Notes: a model not told the origin generated them from the sequence alone. Positions 38,911 through 49,587 are shown, counted from the first letter of the stretch. The stretch is 64,000 bases of DNA from Symbiodinium natans (GCA_905221605.1 CAJNDS010002118.1:310001-374000); one strand, 5' to 3'. Translations and numbers: made by a program.

Positions 38911-39299
38911 TTGGGACCGGTTCAGCAATTTAGGATTTTGGGTGTTATTGTACCCAAGGCCCCTAGGCCAGGAGGCCCGGCGAAAAGCAGGGTTTGAGGG
39001 CATTTTAGATAGGGGTTAGGGGGGGGGTTCAAGTGGGGGTCTTAGAAGCGTTCAGGCCAAAAAACTCCACAAAACTGGCACTTCCGCCGAAGCTCGGCCC
39101 GAGGCCCCCTGGTCCCCGGCAACTCTGGCCTGGGGGGTACCCAAATATAGGGTTTAGGGTTTAGACCTTTCTTGCCGCGAAGGACCATGGCCAATCCCAA
39201 ATCGCCCCCTGACCCTGGGACCGCTCAGGACCCTTGGACCGCTCAGGACCTTCCTGGACCTTTTGAGACGCCCTGAAATGTCCGGAATTTTCTTCGAAA

Positions 39300-39415
39300 A
39301 CGCTCAAATTTAACGTCTCTGCAACCTCATAAAGTGGGTGGGCAGGCTGGGAGAGGACGTGGAACTTTGGCGCACACCACAACACACGCCCTACGTGGTG
39401 GTGTGCGTGGAGCAC
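39300..39415. CDS. Likely exon, strand unresolved
   Basis: Plus reading NLIKWVGRLGEDVELWRT, PQHTPYVVVCVEHVTRP is strikingly protein-like. The minus reading (LHAHHHVGRVLWCAPKFHVL...) stays open for 84 codons to 39161. CCCTAAA lies on the right, which would be unusual for a minus exon. Confidence 0.35.
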
Positions 39416-39422
39416 GTGACGC

Positions 39423-39562
39423 GCCCTAAACCCTAAACTCTAAACCCTAAACCCTAAACCCTAAACCCTAAACCCTAAACCCTAAACCCTAAACCCTAAA
39501 CCCTAAGCCCTAAGCCCTAAACCCTAAACCCTAAACCCTAAGCCCTAAGCCCTAAACCCTAA
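39423..39562. repeat. CCCTAAA array with CCCTAAG units
   Basis: About 19 units, mostly perfect. Confidence 0.95.
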
Positions 39563-39618
39563 CCTACTCAACCCAAACCCTAAACCTAAACCCCAATTTT
39601 AGGGTTCATTTGGCCCAC

Positions 39619-39659
39619 CCTTTCGCCCGTCCTGAGCGCGGCCCGCAATGCCCGCCGCC
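39619..39659 (-). CDS. Short internal exon candidate
   Basis: EAAGIAGRAQDGRK after TGGAG| with a GT donor (AAGG|GTGGGCC). TTTAGGG right. Confidence 0.4.
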
Positions 39660-39869
39660 TCCAGGGTTTAGGGTTTAGGGTTTTGGGTTTGGGGTTTAGG
39701 GTTAGGGTTTAGGGTTCAGGGGCTTCGGGTTGGGGGGTTTAATACTTAAGGTTTAGGAGAATAGGTTGGGATTCAGGGTTGAGAGCTTAGGGCTTAGGAC
39801 CCTAAACCCAAAACCCTAAACCCTAAACTTAGGGTTTATGATTCAGGTGACCAGCCCAGGTTTAGTTGC

Positions 39870-39942
39870 CTGCGGTGTGCTTGCGGCCTCCAGTCAAAGA
39901 CGCGCTCGACGGCGCCGTGCTCGCCCGGTATGGCCATGCCAC
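39870..39942 (-). CDS. Internal exon, unrecognised gene
   Basis: 73 nt after CAAGCAG|, reading GMAIPGEHGAVERVFDWRPQ then AHRR, GC donor (GCAG|GCAACTAAAC). The acceptor is the right end of the IE-B element at 39943-40134, so that element closes the upstream intron. Confidence 0.6.
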
Positions 39943-40134
39943 CTGCTTGGGTTCACGGTACTTACTAACCAATAGGGTTTAGGGTTTAGAGTTTAGGGTT
40001 TAGGGATTAGGGGCACTTTTTAACCAATTATAGCTGTACTTGTAACCCACTAATAAGCCCTTTAAGTGCCCGAATATGGTGATAAGTACAGTTTTAAGTA
40101 CAGTAATAATTTGTGAAGAAGTACCATGACAAGT
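39943..40134 (-). mobile_element. IE-B element carrying an inserted TTTAGGG block
   Basis: ACCTGCTTGGGTTCACGGTACTTACTAACCAAT, then about 50 bp of TTTAGGG-type repeat ending GCACTTTT, then TAACCAATTATAGCTG and the rest of IE-B to AAGTACCATGACAAGTGAAC. TAACCAAT is present on both sides of the insert. Confidence 0.7.
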
Positions 40135-40154
40135 GAACCCGAGACCCGCAGCTT

Positions 40155-40290
40155 CGGGTTCAGGGTTCAGGGTTCAGGGTTCAGGGTTCAGGGTTGAGGG
40201 TTCAGGGTTCAGGGTTCAGGGTTTAGGGTTTAGGGTTTAGGGTTTAGGGTTTAGGGTTTAGGGTTTAGGGTTTAGGGTTTTAGGGTTCAG
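40155..40290. repeat. TTCAGGG block next to TTTAGGG block
   Basis: About nine homogeneous TTCAGGG units followed by about nine TTTAGGG units. Confidence 0.93.
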
Positions 40291-40450
40291 GGGTTTAGGG
40301 CCCTGAACTGTAGGGTTCATTGAGAGTTAAGGCTTTGGGCTCCCTAAACCCTAAACCCTAAACCCTAAACCCTAAACCCCACACCCTAAACCCTAAACCC
40401 TAAACCCCAAACCCTAAACCCCAAACCCCAAACCCTAAACCGGGGCCGAC

Positions 40451-40493
40451 CTGGGCCCGTCACCGTGGCGGCTGCGATGAGTCCCCGCAGCTC
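40451..40493 (-). CDS. Short internal exon
   Basis: ELRGLIAAATVTGP between AAAAAG| and CCCAG|GTCGGCC. CCCTAAA left; a T16G20-type run (40518-40556) and TTTAGGG right. Confidence 0.45.
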
Positions 40494-40517
40494 CTTTTTG
40501 TGTTGTGGGCTTTTGAA

Positions 40518-40525
40518 GGTTTTTT

Positions 40526-40556
<31 letters not shown>
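40518..40556. repeat. T-run followed directly by G-run
   Basis: About 17 T then about 20 G, joined to TTAGGGTTTAGGG. Equivalent junctions occur at 7849, 12888, 44501, 47480 and 52470. Confidence 0.85.
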
Positions 40557-41064
40557 TTAGGGTTTAGGGTTTAGTAGGGTTTAGTAGGGTTTAGTAGGGT
40601 TTAGGGTTTAGGGTTGTTCTAGGGTTTGTGGGGTGTTGAAGGGTTTTTGGGGTTCAGGGTTTAGGGTTTTTGGCTTTGCTTTTTACATGGTTCGAGAGTT
40701 TGAGGGTTTTAGAGTCTTAGGGTGTTGTGGGCTTTTGAGGGTTTTGAGGGTTTTTAGGGGCTTGGGGTTGTTCTAGGGTTTAATGAGGGGTTTACGGTGT
40801 AGCTCACTTCTCTAAACTCTGGTCCCTTCAGGGTCCTTAGTATCAGGCGGACCGTAATATTTAGGGTCCCCAAATTAGGGTTTAATTTGGGGTGTTATGG
40901 CTTTAAGGTTTTAGGATTTTAGGGTTTCAGGGTTTAGCGCCTAAACCCTAAACCCTAAACCCTAAACCCTAAACCCTAAACGCTAAACGCTAAACCCTAA
41001 ACCCTAAACCCTAAACCCTAAACCCTAAACCCTAAACCCTAAACCCTAAACCCTCCTTCCTATG

Positions 41065-41121
41065 CTAGCATCCCCTCGCCTCCGCTGGCAGCAGCCGGGC
41101 CGATTTGCGGAGCCGGAGGAT
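41065..41121 (-). CDS. Probable 3'-terminal exon
   Basis: 57 nt after CCTGAAG|: ILRLRKSARLLPAEARGC and TAG. The preceding bases keep the frame as LK, giving a Leu/Arg alternation like an S4-type or amphipathic helix; too short to name. CCCTAAA left, TTTAGGG right. Confidence 0.48.
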   Translation of the reverse strand: MLRLRKSARLLPAEARGC

Positions 41122-41452
41122 CTTCAGGTTAGGGTTTAGGGTTTCGGGTTTAGGGTTTGGGGTTTGGGGTTTGGGGTTTTGGGCTTAGGGTTTAGTATTC
41201 AGGGTTTCGGGTTTTCAGAGCTTTTAGGGTGTAGGGTTGAGGGTTTCGGGCTTAGGGCTTCAGGGTTCTTGGCGGCTTTAAGGGGTTCTTTAGGGCTTTT
41301 GGGGCTTTGAAGAGTTTTAGAGTTTAGGGCTCTGGGCAGCCGAGGTTTAAGGCTGTATAGAGCTTTGTTTTTTTTTGGGTGGTCTTTGTTCACGTTTTAG
41401 GAACTTGGTTGAGGGCTTTCGGCTTTCTTGGGCGGCTCTAGGACTCTAAGTT

Positions 41453-41551
41453 GGGGTGTTCCCCCTCATACTCTGTTAGTCCTTAAACGGCTTATAATAG
41501 TGGGTACTATTTTTTGTTTTTAAGGACTGTTCGTGTAAGGGGGAACATGCC
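41453..41551 (+). mobile_element. IE-D element
   Basis: GGGGTGTTCCCCCTCATACT ... TAGTCCTTAAACGG ... TTTTTAAGGACTGTTCGTGT ... AAGGGGGAACATGCC. Inverted ends about 15 bp plus an inner AGTCCTTAA/TTAAGGACT pair. Confidence 0.8.
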
Positions 41552-41613
41552 AAACTTTAAGTGTTACATGCTAACGGCTTTTTACGGCTTCAGGGGGTCT
41601 TAGGGCTTAGGGG

Positions 41614-41776
41614 TTACCTGGACCCTGTTTACCTACAGTTTCGTGGTAAGTACCCCCTATTCAGCAGGCATAACCCTTGAAACCGTAGGTAAATACCATA
41701 AACCCTAAACCCTAAACCCTAAACCCTAAAGCCTAAACCCTAAACCCTAAACCCTTAGGGTCCCAGGTAGGGCTTA
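41614..41776 (+). mobile_element. IE-E element interrupted by CCCTAAA array
   Basis: TTACCTGGACCCTGTTTACCTACAG ... CAGGCATAACCCTTGAAACC ... GTAAATACCATA, then CCCTAAA units (41700-41755), then AGGGTCCCAGGTAGGG. Confidence 0.7.
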
Positions 41777-41805
41777 GGGTTTGGGGTTTCGGGGTTCTCG
41801 ACTGG

Positions 41806-41873
41806 TCACAGGATGCCGGTGTGCCTGGGACGAAGCACCCGGTGCATGTTCCTAAGGTTGGCTCCCATCTGCT
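41806..41873 (-). CDS. Probable 3'-terminal exon
   Basis: After CCCCTAG| it reads QMGANLRNMHRVLRPRHTGI then L and TGA. Basic helix. Good codon pattern. Confidence 0.52.
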
Positions 41874-41902
41874 CTAGGGGACGAAATGAACCCTGACAGA
41901 TT

Positions 41903-42043
41903 GGGTTTAGGGTTTAGGGTTTAGGGTTTAGGGTTTAGGGTTTAGGGTTTAGGGTGTAGGGTTTAGGGTTTAGGGTTTAGGGTTTAGGGTTTAGGGTTTA
42001 GGGTTTAGGGTTTAGGGTTTAGGGTTTAGGCTTTAGGGTTTAG
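41903..42043. repeat. TTTAGGG array, about 20 units
   Basis: Nearly perfect, one TGTAGGG and one TTTAGGC. Confidence 0.95.
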
Positions 42044-42045
42044 GG

Positions 42046-42165
42046 GACATATGGGTATTTCCCAAAATAGAGGTACCCCTTCTATACCCCAAATCGAATA
42101 GAAGCCCCCTTAAAGGGATCCACAAAAAAGGGCAACCCTATTTTCGGACCCCCATATACCCGAGA
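42046..42165 (+). mobile_element. IE-I element
   Basis: TATGGGTATTTCCCAAAATAG, GGTACCCCTTCTATACCCC, GGGATCCACAAAAAAGGGCA, CCCTATTTTCGGACCCCCATA. Inverted ends (TATGGG...TTTCCC / ..CCCATA). Related to 46246-46350. Confidence 0.65.
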
Positions 42166-42647
42166 CTACTCTACTTACAATTCCTAGTGACCTAAGGAGG
42201 CAATGTGAACATCTAAAATCCCTAGTGAGGCAATATGAACCCTGTTCCCCTTAAGGGTTCATCTATGAAACTTTTTTGGGGTTCCTTCATGTCCCCAAGG
42301 AAAGAAGTTGTTGCCAACTCTTTGCGGGGTAGGCCCTGAACCCAAAGTCCCGACTGCCCATAACCCGAAACGCTAATTCCTAAACCCTAAACCCTAAACC
42401 CCAAGACCTAAACCCCAAGCCCTAAATTCAAAAATACCCCAGACCATCCTTCATGACTTTAAGGAACCCTAAAAGGGTTTCTTCATGAGCCCTCATAAAG
42501 GTAGTGGGGTCCAATTCACCTGCATAGGAATTATGGAAGTACAGGGTCTATGACCCTCAATTTTGGGGTTCATGTGGTCCCCAAGCCCTAACCCAAGACC
42601 CTCCCGACCCTAAACCCTAAACCCTATACCCTAAACCCTAAACGGGC

Positions 42648-42694
42648 CTCCATTTCGGGACTTCCCCGGGCTTCTCGCGCGGCTTGGAAGAGAC
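42648..42694 (-). CDS. Short internal exon
   Basis: VSSKPREKPGEVPKW between GTCAAG| and GC donor (GGAG|GCCCGTTTAGGG). CCCTAAA left, TTTAGGG right. Confidence 0.5.
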
Positions 42695-42859
42695 CTTGAC
42701 ATTTAGGGTTTAGGGTTTAGTGTTTAGGGTGTAGCAGGTTTAGGGTTTAGGGTTTAGGGTTTAAGGTTTAGGGATCCCGAAACCTCGGGCGGAGACCAAG
42801 ATGAGGAGGACTAAAACCCCAACTGGCCCCTCAACCCCTTAAATCCCTCCCAAAATCTT

Positions 42860-42960
42860 GGTTTTGAATAAGGGTACCCTTTTCGTTGTCTGGGTGGGCT
42901 ACTTTAGAAGCTGAACTGGAACGAAAACAAGTACGTAAGGGGTAGCACTGGGCTACCAAG
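42860..42960 (+). mobile_element. IE-A element
   Basis: TTGAATAAGGGTACCCTTTTC ... GGGCTACTTTAGAAGCTGAACTGG ... GGGGTAGCACTGGGCTACC. Confidence 0.65.
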
Positions 42961-43153
42961 AAAAAGGTCTGAGCTGTGGGCGGGTTGGGACGGAAGAGTG
43001 AAGACCAGACAGTCCCCTAACCCCGAGGGCACGCACCCTTGACCCCCAAGAAAGGGGGAAGCTCTAAACCCCAACCCTAAACCCCAAACCCTAAACCCCA
43101 AACCCTAAACCCTAAACCCTAAACCCTAAACCCTAAGGAGGGTATGTCGGTGC

Positions 43154-43236
43154 CTTGGGCATGCCGTGTCCTGGAGTTGCGAAGGAATGCGACCACTAGA
43201 GCGAAGCTGAGATCCCGGCTCAGCATGAAGAAGTTC
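43154..43236 (-). CDS. Internal exon, possibly membrane-associated
   Basis: 83 nt after CCTAAG|: NFFMLSRDLSFALVVAFLRN then SRTRHAQ, GC donor (CAAG|GCACCG). The FALVVAFL stretch is hydrophobic but short. CCCTAAA array left (43088-43135). Confidence 0.55.
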
Positions 43237-43379
43237 CTTAGGGGGCGCTTGAAAAACAACCCTATTTAGGGTTTAGGGTTTAGGGTTTAGGGTTTAATCC
43301 GAGCATCAGTTTAATTTATACCCCCACATTTAAAGATTTTTTTTTTGCCGGAAGCCCGCCGGAAGACTACTTTCCATTA

Positions 43380-43640
43380 GGGTGGATTTCGTATGGGACA
43401 AACCCCCCACATTTAAAGGAATTTTTTTGGGGGGGGTCCAAAAATCTGTCGGCAGGCTTCTTGTTTTGCTTGCGGAGATGCGAAGCTACGGCACCTCAGG
43501 GATCTGCAGCCTATTGTTTTTAATAGGGAATCAATGCAGGGCCATGGTCCAATTATTGCGGAACCCTGCCTTCCTTATTGTGGGGGGGGGGGGGGGCCCA
43601 CCAATTAAACAGATGCTCGGATTAGGGTTTACGAAACTCT
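43380..43640. repeat. Unclassified repeat with G-run, related to 23550-23610
   Basis: Shares CCAATTAA(A/T)CAGAT(G/C)CTCGGATT after a G-run with the sequence near 23590. The plus frame across it has no domain. Confidence 0.5.
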
Positions 43641-43985
43641 AAACCCTACACTCTAGACCCGAAACCCTAAACCCAACCATGGGGATCACGGGTCTCTATG
43701 TTGAGCATGTCTTCAGGGAAGCCCTACATGTGGGATTCTAGACCACCCCGCACCTCAACCAGATCCTGTACTTCCCTAGATGACGAACTGTTTAGGGCTT
43801 AGGGCCTCCACCTTAACCCTACTTCGGAGTAGACCCTGTAAAAAAAGTACATGCTTTTTAGGTACAAGTAGCTAAAATAGGACCCCAGAACCAAACAAAG
43901 TATTAAAGTATAGTACTCCGAAGCCCAGTAACCATATCCCCTACCCAAAGCAAACCCTAAACCCTGAACCCGAAGATATGCCTAC

Positions 43986-44053
43986 CTGGCCTCCTCCTTT
44001 TGTGGGAGGGGAGGAGGTCGTTGAGTGGCAGCTCGGCAGCGTCCGGCAAAGTT
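43986..44053 (-). CDS. Internal exon, unrecognised gene
   Basis: After CCAAAG| it reads TLPDAAELPLNDLLPSHKRR RP in the good frame, with a GT donor (GGCCAG|GTAGGC). CCCTGAA/CCCGAA remnants left, none right. Confidence 0.42.
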
Positions 44054-44351
44054 CTTTGGGCTTATTTCAGTCTTGGTGTTGTCGGGATAAGCCTAGACCC
44101 TGAACCCTAAACCCCAAACCCGAAGTCCAAAAAACCCAAACCCCAAGCCCCAAACCCTACACCCTAAACCCTAAACCCTAAACCCTAAACCCTACACCCT
44201 AAACCCTAAAACCTAAACCTCAACCCGTGAAAAGCACCGCCCAACCTACAAACCAAAGAGTCGGCTAAAACCAAAGAGTCGGCTAACAGCTACCTGAAGG
44301 GGAAAGGGAGGCTTGTGATTATAACCCTAGTTCTTCTTCTTCGTTGCTAGT

Positions 44352-44481
44352 GTAGGGCTTAGGGTTTAGGGTTTAGGGTTTAGGGTTTAGGGTTTAGGGT
44401 TTAGGGTTTAGGGTTTAGGGTTTAGGGTTTAGGGTTTAGGGTTTAGGGTTTAGGGCTTAGGGTTTAGGGTTTAGGGTTTCA
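44352..44481. repeat. TTTAGGG array, about 18 units
   Basis: Near-perfect. Followed by a T-run plus G-run (44501-44534). Confidence 0.95.
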
Positions 44482-45354
44482 GGCCGCAGTTCGGAAGTTT
44501 TTTTTTTTTTTTTTTGGGGGGGGGGGGGGGGGGGAATTCTTAAACAAGTAGTGGTGAAGTTGCGTCAAATGGCCTCGTCAGGTACCTTTACGGCCCTTAT
44601 GAAGGGGGGGAGGGGGGAGGAGGGGGGCGGGGGTGCAGGTTTTAGCCCTAACCCTAAACCCTAAACCCTAAACCCTAAACCCTAAACCCTAAACCCTAGA
44701 CCCTAAGCCCTATTCCCTAAGCACTACAGTTCCTTAAGCTCGAAAAACGCTGTGAAGCGTCGCTCGAAACTGAGGCCAGAAGTGACTCCAGAACACATCC
44801 ATTCCGCAGGAGCCTCTTCGGTTTAGGGTTCAGGCTTAAGGGTTTAGGGTTCAGGGCTTAGGGCTTCGGGTTCGCGCACGCCGCGCAGAGCCCTACACAC
44901 ATTCTAAGGACCACCTGCAACTCTATGCACCTAATGTTTGATGAGCTACACCTAAGCTGCAGGAAAACAGAGGTAGGGTTTAGGGTTTAGGGATTTTATA
45001 GGCTCTAGGGCTTAAGGGGTTTCAGGCGCCTAAAAGGATACAGGCATTGTGGGCATCAAGGATTTCGGCGCAGGGTTGAAACGGGATATACGAGTACCCG
45101 AAGAGAGTACTCAGCTCTACAAGACTGCAAAAACTTTAGACACCAGACAGAGCTAACATGACTAGGGTTTAGGGTTTAGGGTTTAAGGTTTAGGGTTTAG
45201 GGTTTAGGGTTTAATTAGGGTTTAGGGTTTAGGGTTTAGGGTTTAGGGTTTAGGGTTTAGGGTTTAGGGTTTAGGGTTTAGGAAGTACGCCCCTTAGGAA
45301 CGAATGTTCATGACCAAGCTCTCAGCGGGGTTCTGGAACACTCTGCGCTTTGAC

Positions 45355-45545
45355 TCGGGCCCTTAAAAGGGGACCCCTTGTATACCCCTCATGTACCCTA
45401 TGCAAGTTACACGGTCCTTGAATATGGGCCCTTAAAAGGGGACCCCTTATACACCCTCTAGAAAACCCTGTGCAACTTGAGGGCCAATACATCAGGACCC
45501 TTTAAAGGAGGTAAGTGACCATACTAAGGGCCCATGATACCCGTA
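45355..45545 (+). mobile_element. IE-J tandem pair
   Basis: GGGCCCTTAAAAGGGGACCCCTT occurs twice (about 45358 and 45426), then ACTTGAGGGCCAATACATCAGG and GGTAAGTGACCATACTAAGGGCCC, the inverted complement of the start of the copy at 16945. Confidence 0.65.
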
Positions 45546-45603
45546 GACCAAACCCGAAGCCGGGGTCTTTATGGGCGAGGGCGGAGAGGGGCCTGATCAG
45601 GTA

Positions 45604-45690
45604 TAGGGTTTAGGGTTTAGGGTTTAGGGTTTAGGGTTTAGGGTTTAGGGTTTAGGGTTTAGGGTTTGGGGTTTGGGGTTTGGGGTTTAG
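45604..45690. repeat. TTTAGGG to TTTGGGG array
   Basis: About nine TTTAGGG then three TTTGGGG units. 45700-45950 has a 70-bp near-duplicate (ATGTCCTACTACCAAGGATT at about 45823 and 45896). Confidence 0.92.
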
Positions 45691-46108
45691 GGAGGTATAC
45701 AGTCACCGATGGGCCAGGAACCCTTTTCTCACACTCACCAATAACAGCAATACAGGCTCCCAAGTCTCTCAAGTGCTCCAAAAGGTGCTCTCCGACACAA
45801 TGAATGTACATATAAAATGTCCCAATGTCCTACTACCAAGGATTAGGACTTACGATTTAAGGTTTAGGGTCTAATGAAAATATGAAATGTTCCAATGTCC
45901 TACTACCAAGGATTAGGATTTACGATTTAGGGTTTCGGGTCTAGCCCCAAACCCCAAAACCGCAAACCTCAACACCTCAAGAACCAGAACCCCAAAACCC
46001 CCAAAACCCCAAAGACCCCAAAACCCCAAAACCTCAAAATCCCAAAACCCTAAACCCTGCAGGGCTTCGGGTCAAGGATCTGTTTTTAAGCCTCCGGCCT
46101 TGTCGTGC

Positions 46109-46192
46109 CTGAATGTGCAGGGTGTGGACATCGCGGTTCGTGCGCTCCAGGCGCACGCCGTCGATCTCGATGGCGAAGTAGCCGCCTTGCAG
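46109..46192 (-). CDS. Internal exon, phase 0, well supported
   Basis: 84 nt = 28 codons between CCCACAG| and a GC donor (CAG|GCACGAC): LQGGYFAIEIDGVRLERTNR then DVHTLHIQ. Alternating beta-strand pattern, reads like part of a folded domain but I cannot name it. A (TA)n microsatellite lies just 5' (46197-46245). Confidence 0.62.
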
Positions 46193-46245
46193 CTGTGGGT
46201 ATATATATATAAATATAAATATATAAATATATATATATATATATT

Positions 46246-46350
46246 TTTTTTACCCAAATAGGGATGCCCCTTTTATGCCCCAAATAGAAGAGAATCCCCT
46301 TGAAGAGACCCCCAAAAAGGGCACCTCTGTTTTCCGGAAACCCCCCTTTA
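46246..46350 (+). mobile_element. IE-I element
   Basis: ACCCAAATAGGGATGCCCCTT, TTATGCCCCAAATAGAAGAG, GACCCCCAAAAAGGGCACCT, TTCCGGAAACCCCCC; aligned along its length with 42046-42165 and with the inner part of 12738-12990. Confidence 0.7.
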
Positions 46351-46590
46351 CCCATACATACATGTTTCTGTTTTTTTGTTCCTCGGTATTTCATTTAGAC
46401 CACGTCTGTGTGGCTTGTCTCTATGGGTTTCACTAGAGCATGCTGAATCATGGGGCTTACCAGGAAGGGTGCAAACCCTAAACCCTAAAGACTAAACCCT
46501 AAATCTCTACACCCTAAATCCCTCAATCCCTGAACCCTAAACCCTAAATCCTAAATCCCTAAACCCCAAACCCTAAACTCTTAAACAGGC

Positions 46591-46659
46591 CTCTCGGTCT
46601 GACGCTGCCTCCTCGCTTGCTTGCACGTCTCGTCTCTTGGGGAGGGCGCAGCGACGCAT
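46591..46659 (-). CDS. Exon, phase 0, possibly 5'-coding
   Basis: 69 nt = 23 codons: MRRCALPKRRDVQASEEA then ASDRE, acceptor ATGAG| or true start at 46659, GC donor (GAG|GCCTGTTTAAGAG). Basic then acidic. Confidence 0.52.
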
Positions 46660-47034
46660 CTCATGTCATTCTTTCCTCTTAAAGCTGATAAGCCCTAACC
46701 TAGGATTTAAGCTTCGCCCTACATAAACCCTAAACCCTAAACCCTAAACGCTAAACCCTAAACGCTAAACCCAAAACCCTAGCCTATAAACCCTAAACCC
46801 TAAACCCCACACCCACACAGCCAACCAAAGTCACACTAAACCAAAACCCTGAACCCTTAAACCACTACCCCCCCGCCCCCCCCCTCCCCCCAAACACCCA
46901 AAGCCTCAACCCAAGCCTTAAAACGCTGAACCCTCAAACCCTACAGCCCACAGACCCAGAACAAAACCCGAAGACTCCAACTTCAACCCCAAACACCAAA
47001 CCCCAAGCCCCAAACCCCAAACCCCAAACCCCAC

Positions 47035-47112
47035 CTTTGTCTTGAATGGCGTGCATGGTGAAGTCGTCCACGGGCCGCACCTGCCCACCCGATTCCCAGT
47101 AACCCAGGATGG
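47035..47112 (-). CDS. Internal exon, unrecognised gene
   Basis: ILGYWESGGQVRPVDDFT then MHAIQDK and GT donor (CAAAG|GTGGGG). The 5' edge is not resolved (no AG close to TTTCCATC). CCCCAAA left, TTTAGGG right. Confidence 0.58.
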
Positions 47113-47850
47113 AAAGGGGGTTTAGGGTTTAGGGTTCAGGGTTTCGGGCGTAACCTGGGGCCACAAAGAGGGCTGCTTAAAGGCCTCAGGAACCCAGCGA
47201 GTGGCTTGTAGTTGGGGCTCAAGAATAGCCGGCCTCACTGATAGACCGCTCACTAAGCTGCTTTGACGAGACTTGAGAAGTTGGGGCTCTGCGATTTTCG
47301 GCCTTTGGGGTTTTGGGTTACAATGGGCCCTAAACCACCATGTACGCAGAAAAGCTCTTAAAGAGCAAAAAAAGAGTCAAAAAAGGGTTTAGGGGTTTGG
47401 TTTAGGGTGAAAAAAAGAAGTCGTTGGGAGCCATGTCTTTGAGTTCAGGGGCTCTGGGCCAGTCTTATGGATGCTCTCTTTTTTTTTTTTTTGGGGGGGG
47501 GGGGGGGCGAACCTTCACGCGTGACCAAAAACTGTGACGCTCCGCCCAATATGCCGTATACTAACCTGCATCCGGGTTTAGGGTTTAGAGTTTAGGGTTT
47601 AGGGTTCAGGGTTTAGGGAACCCTAAACCCTCTACAACCCTGTAAACACTAGACTCCGCACGGGGATTATCGTACGCCCTATAATACAATCCCCATTAGG
47701 GACTGTTAGTAACCAAGCCCTAAATCCTAGAACCCTGAGCGACTGTAAGCCCCAGACCCTCAACCCTAAACCCGAAACCCTAAACCCTAAACCCTGAACC
47801 CTAAACCCGAAACCCTAAACCCTAAATACCCTAGCACCCCTAGAGCTCGC

Positions 47851-47921
47851 CTCAATCTCCAGCCGCATCTCGCGGCTGCGTGGCTTCCGCGCAGGCTCCG
47901 CCAGCAGTCTCGGTGGCCACA
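47851..47921 (-). CDS. Internal exon, unrecognised gene
   Basis: 71 nt after CTCCTTCAG|: RLLAEPARKPRSREMRLEIE, GC donor (GAG|GCGAGC). Basic, helical. The acceptor region is duplicated at about 48036-48060 beyond a repeat. Confidence 0.55.
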
Positions 47922-48230
47922 CTGAAGGAGAATTGAAGGGTTTTAGGGTTTAGGGAGTTTAGAGTTTAGGGTTTAGGGCTTGAAGGGTTTTAGGGTTTAG
48001 GGAGTTTAGAGTTTAGGGTTTAGGGTTTAGGGCTACTAGGGCCACGCTGAAGGAGAATAGGAAAGGTGTTGGGGTTTCCGGGTTTCAGGGTTTGGGGTTT
48101 AGAGTTGCTCTTGAGGTTTCGGGGTTTTAGGGTTTTAGGGTATAGGGTTTAGGGTACTGAGAATTGAACGGTTTTGAGGGTAATAGCTGAGCGAACACAA
48201 CATGGTTATAGGGGATTTCTAGTATGCTAC

Positions 48231-48312
48231 TAAACCCTAAACCCTAAACCCTAAACCCTAAACCCTAAACCCTAAACCCTAAACCCTAAACCCTAAACCC
48301 TAAACCCTAAAC
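48231..48312. repeat. CCCTAAA array, about 11 perfect units
   Basis: Homogeneous. Followed by unique sequence, then TTTAGGG at 48420-48490. No exon is called between 48062 and 49860; a short open block near 48370-48410 is ambiguous. Confidence 0.95.
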
Positions 48313-48892
48313 CGACTACCTGAAAAAAGATCCTACAAGGGCGCCTTTCGGTAAACGCGATGAATGCAGCTCTGACGCTGGAGAGCGGAGCTCACCTGAC
48401 CTTGAGGATTCAGGGGGGTTTTAGGGTTTAGGGTTTAGGGTTTAGGGTTTAGGGTTTAGGGTTTAGGGCTTAGGGTTTAGGGTTTAGGGTTCTAAGGGAC
48501 CTTCGGGGTTATTTAGGGGTTATTTGGATATTTAGGGGTTATTTGAGGGCTACTGAGGGTTTCAGGGACTATACAGGGGTTATTTAGGGGAATAAGGTTA
48601 AGGGTCCCTCCTTTTTCCTCTTAGAGGTTGCTTCTTCTGTTGCTTTCGGGGCTTTGGCGGATTCAGGGTTCCAGAACTCTAGGTTTGAATCCTAAACCCT
48701 AAACCCTAAACCCTCAACCCCTCAACCCCTCAACCCTAAACACCGCACCTAAACCTCTCACGCTGAACACTGAAGCTTTAAGCATTGCTGTGCCCTAAAC
48801 CCTAAACCCCAAACCCTAAACCCTAAACCCTAAACCCTAAACCCTAAACCGTTCAAACCTAAACCTCTCCTATGTCGTGCCTTGTGGGGTAG

Positions 48893-48988
48893 TTTATGGG
48901 ATGTTCCCCATTGTACTAACAGTCCTTGATGGGGACTTTATTATAGGGCGCGCTCCCTAGTGTAAGGGTGAACATCCCAAGGTGGTTT
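48893..48988 (+). mobile_element. IE-D element
   Basis: GGGATGTTCCCCATTGTACTAACAGTCC ... CTAGTGTAAGGGTGAACATCCC. Confidence 0.8.
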
Positions 48989-49587
48989 TCTTGAATCCCC
49001 TATAGTACTACAACCCCAACAAAGAAGAACTACATTAGAGCCTTCAAGTGAGCCCAAACCCTAAACCCTAGTTATGGGTTCCCCCCATAATTATTTCGTG
49101 TTTACTGTTTAGGGTTTAGGGTTTAGGGTTCAGGGATTGATTCCGGTTTCGAGTTTAAGGTCCTACAAACACTGCTCCTCCCCCCCCCTCCCCCCGCAAA
49201 AAAAAAATAAAAAAAAACAAGCACACTTTGACTCAAACCAAAAGACCGAAACCCCAAAACCAAAGCCATGCTGACAAGGCGCTGTTCTCCCAGGAGAAGC
49301 ACCCTTTAGTTCCTCACACGGTTTGCATGAAATGGAGGCTGAAACCCTAAACCCGAAACCCTAAACCCTAAACCCTGAACCCTAACCCTAAACCCGAAAC
49401 CCTAAACCCTAAAACTAGGAACTTCGGAAACCCTGCTGGAGCCCTCAAGCACCAGGGCCTCCCCACGAACCCTAAACACAAAAGCCCGAAGCCCTAAAAG
49501 CGCAGGGTTGTAGGGGGAGGTCCGAATCTCGCCAGCTTGTAGTCCCCGCTGTCAGCGCGGTGGGCAGCGCAAGTCGGGTTTGGGGTT

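Noticed and set aside
44728-44820. Exon candidate (plus KLEKRCEASLETEARSDS, minus KRLLRNGCVLESLLASVS)
   Set aside because: Both strands equally open and protein-like, with no decisive splice sites.
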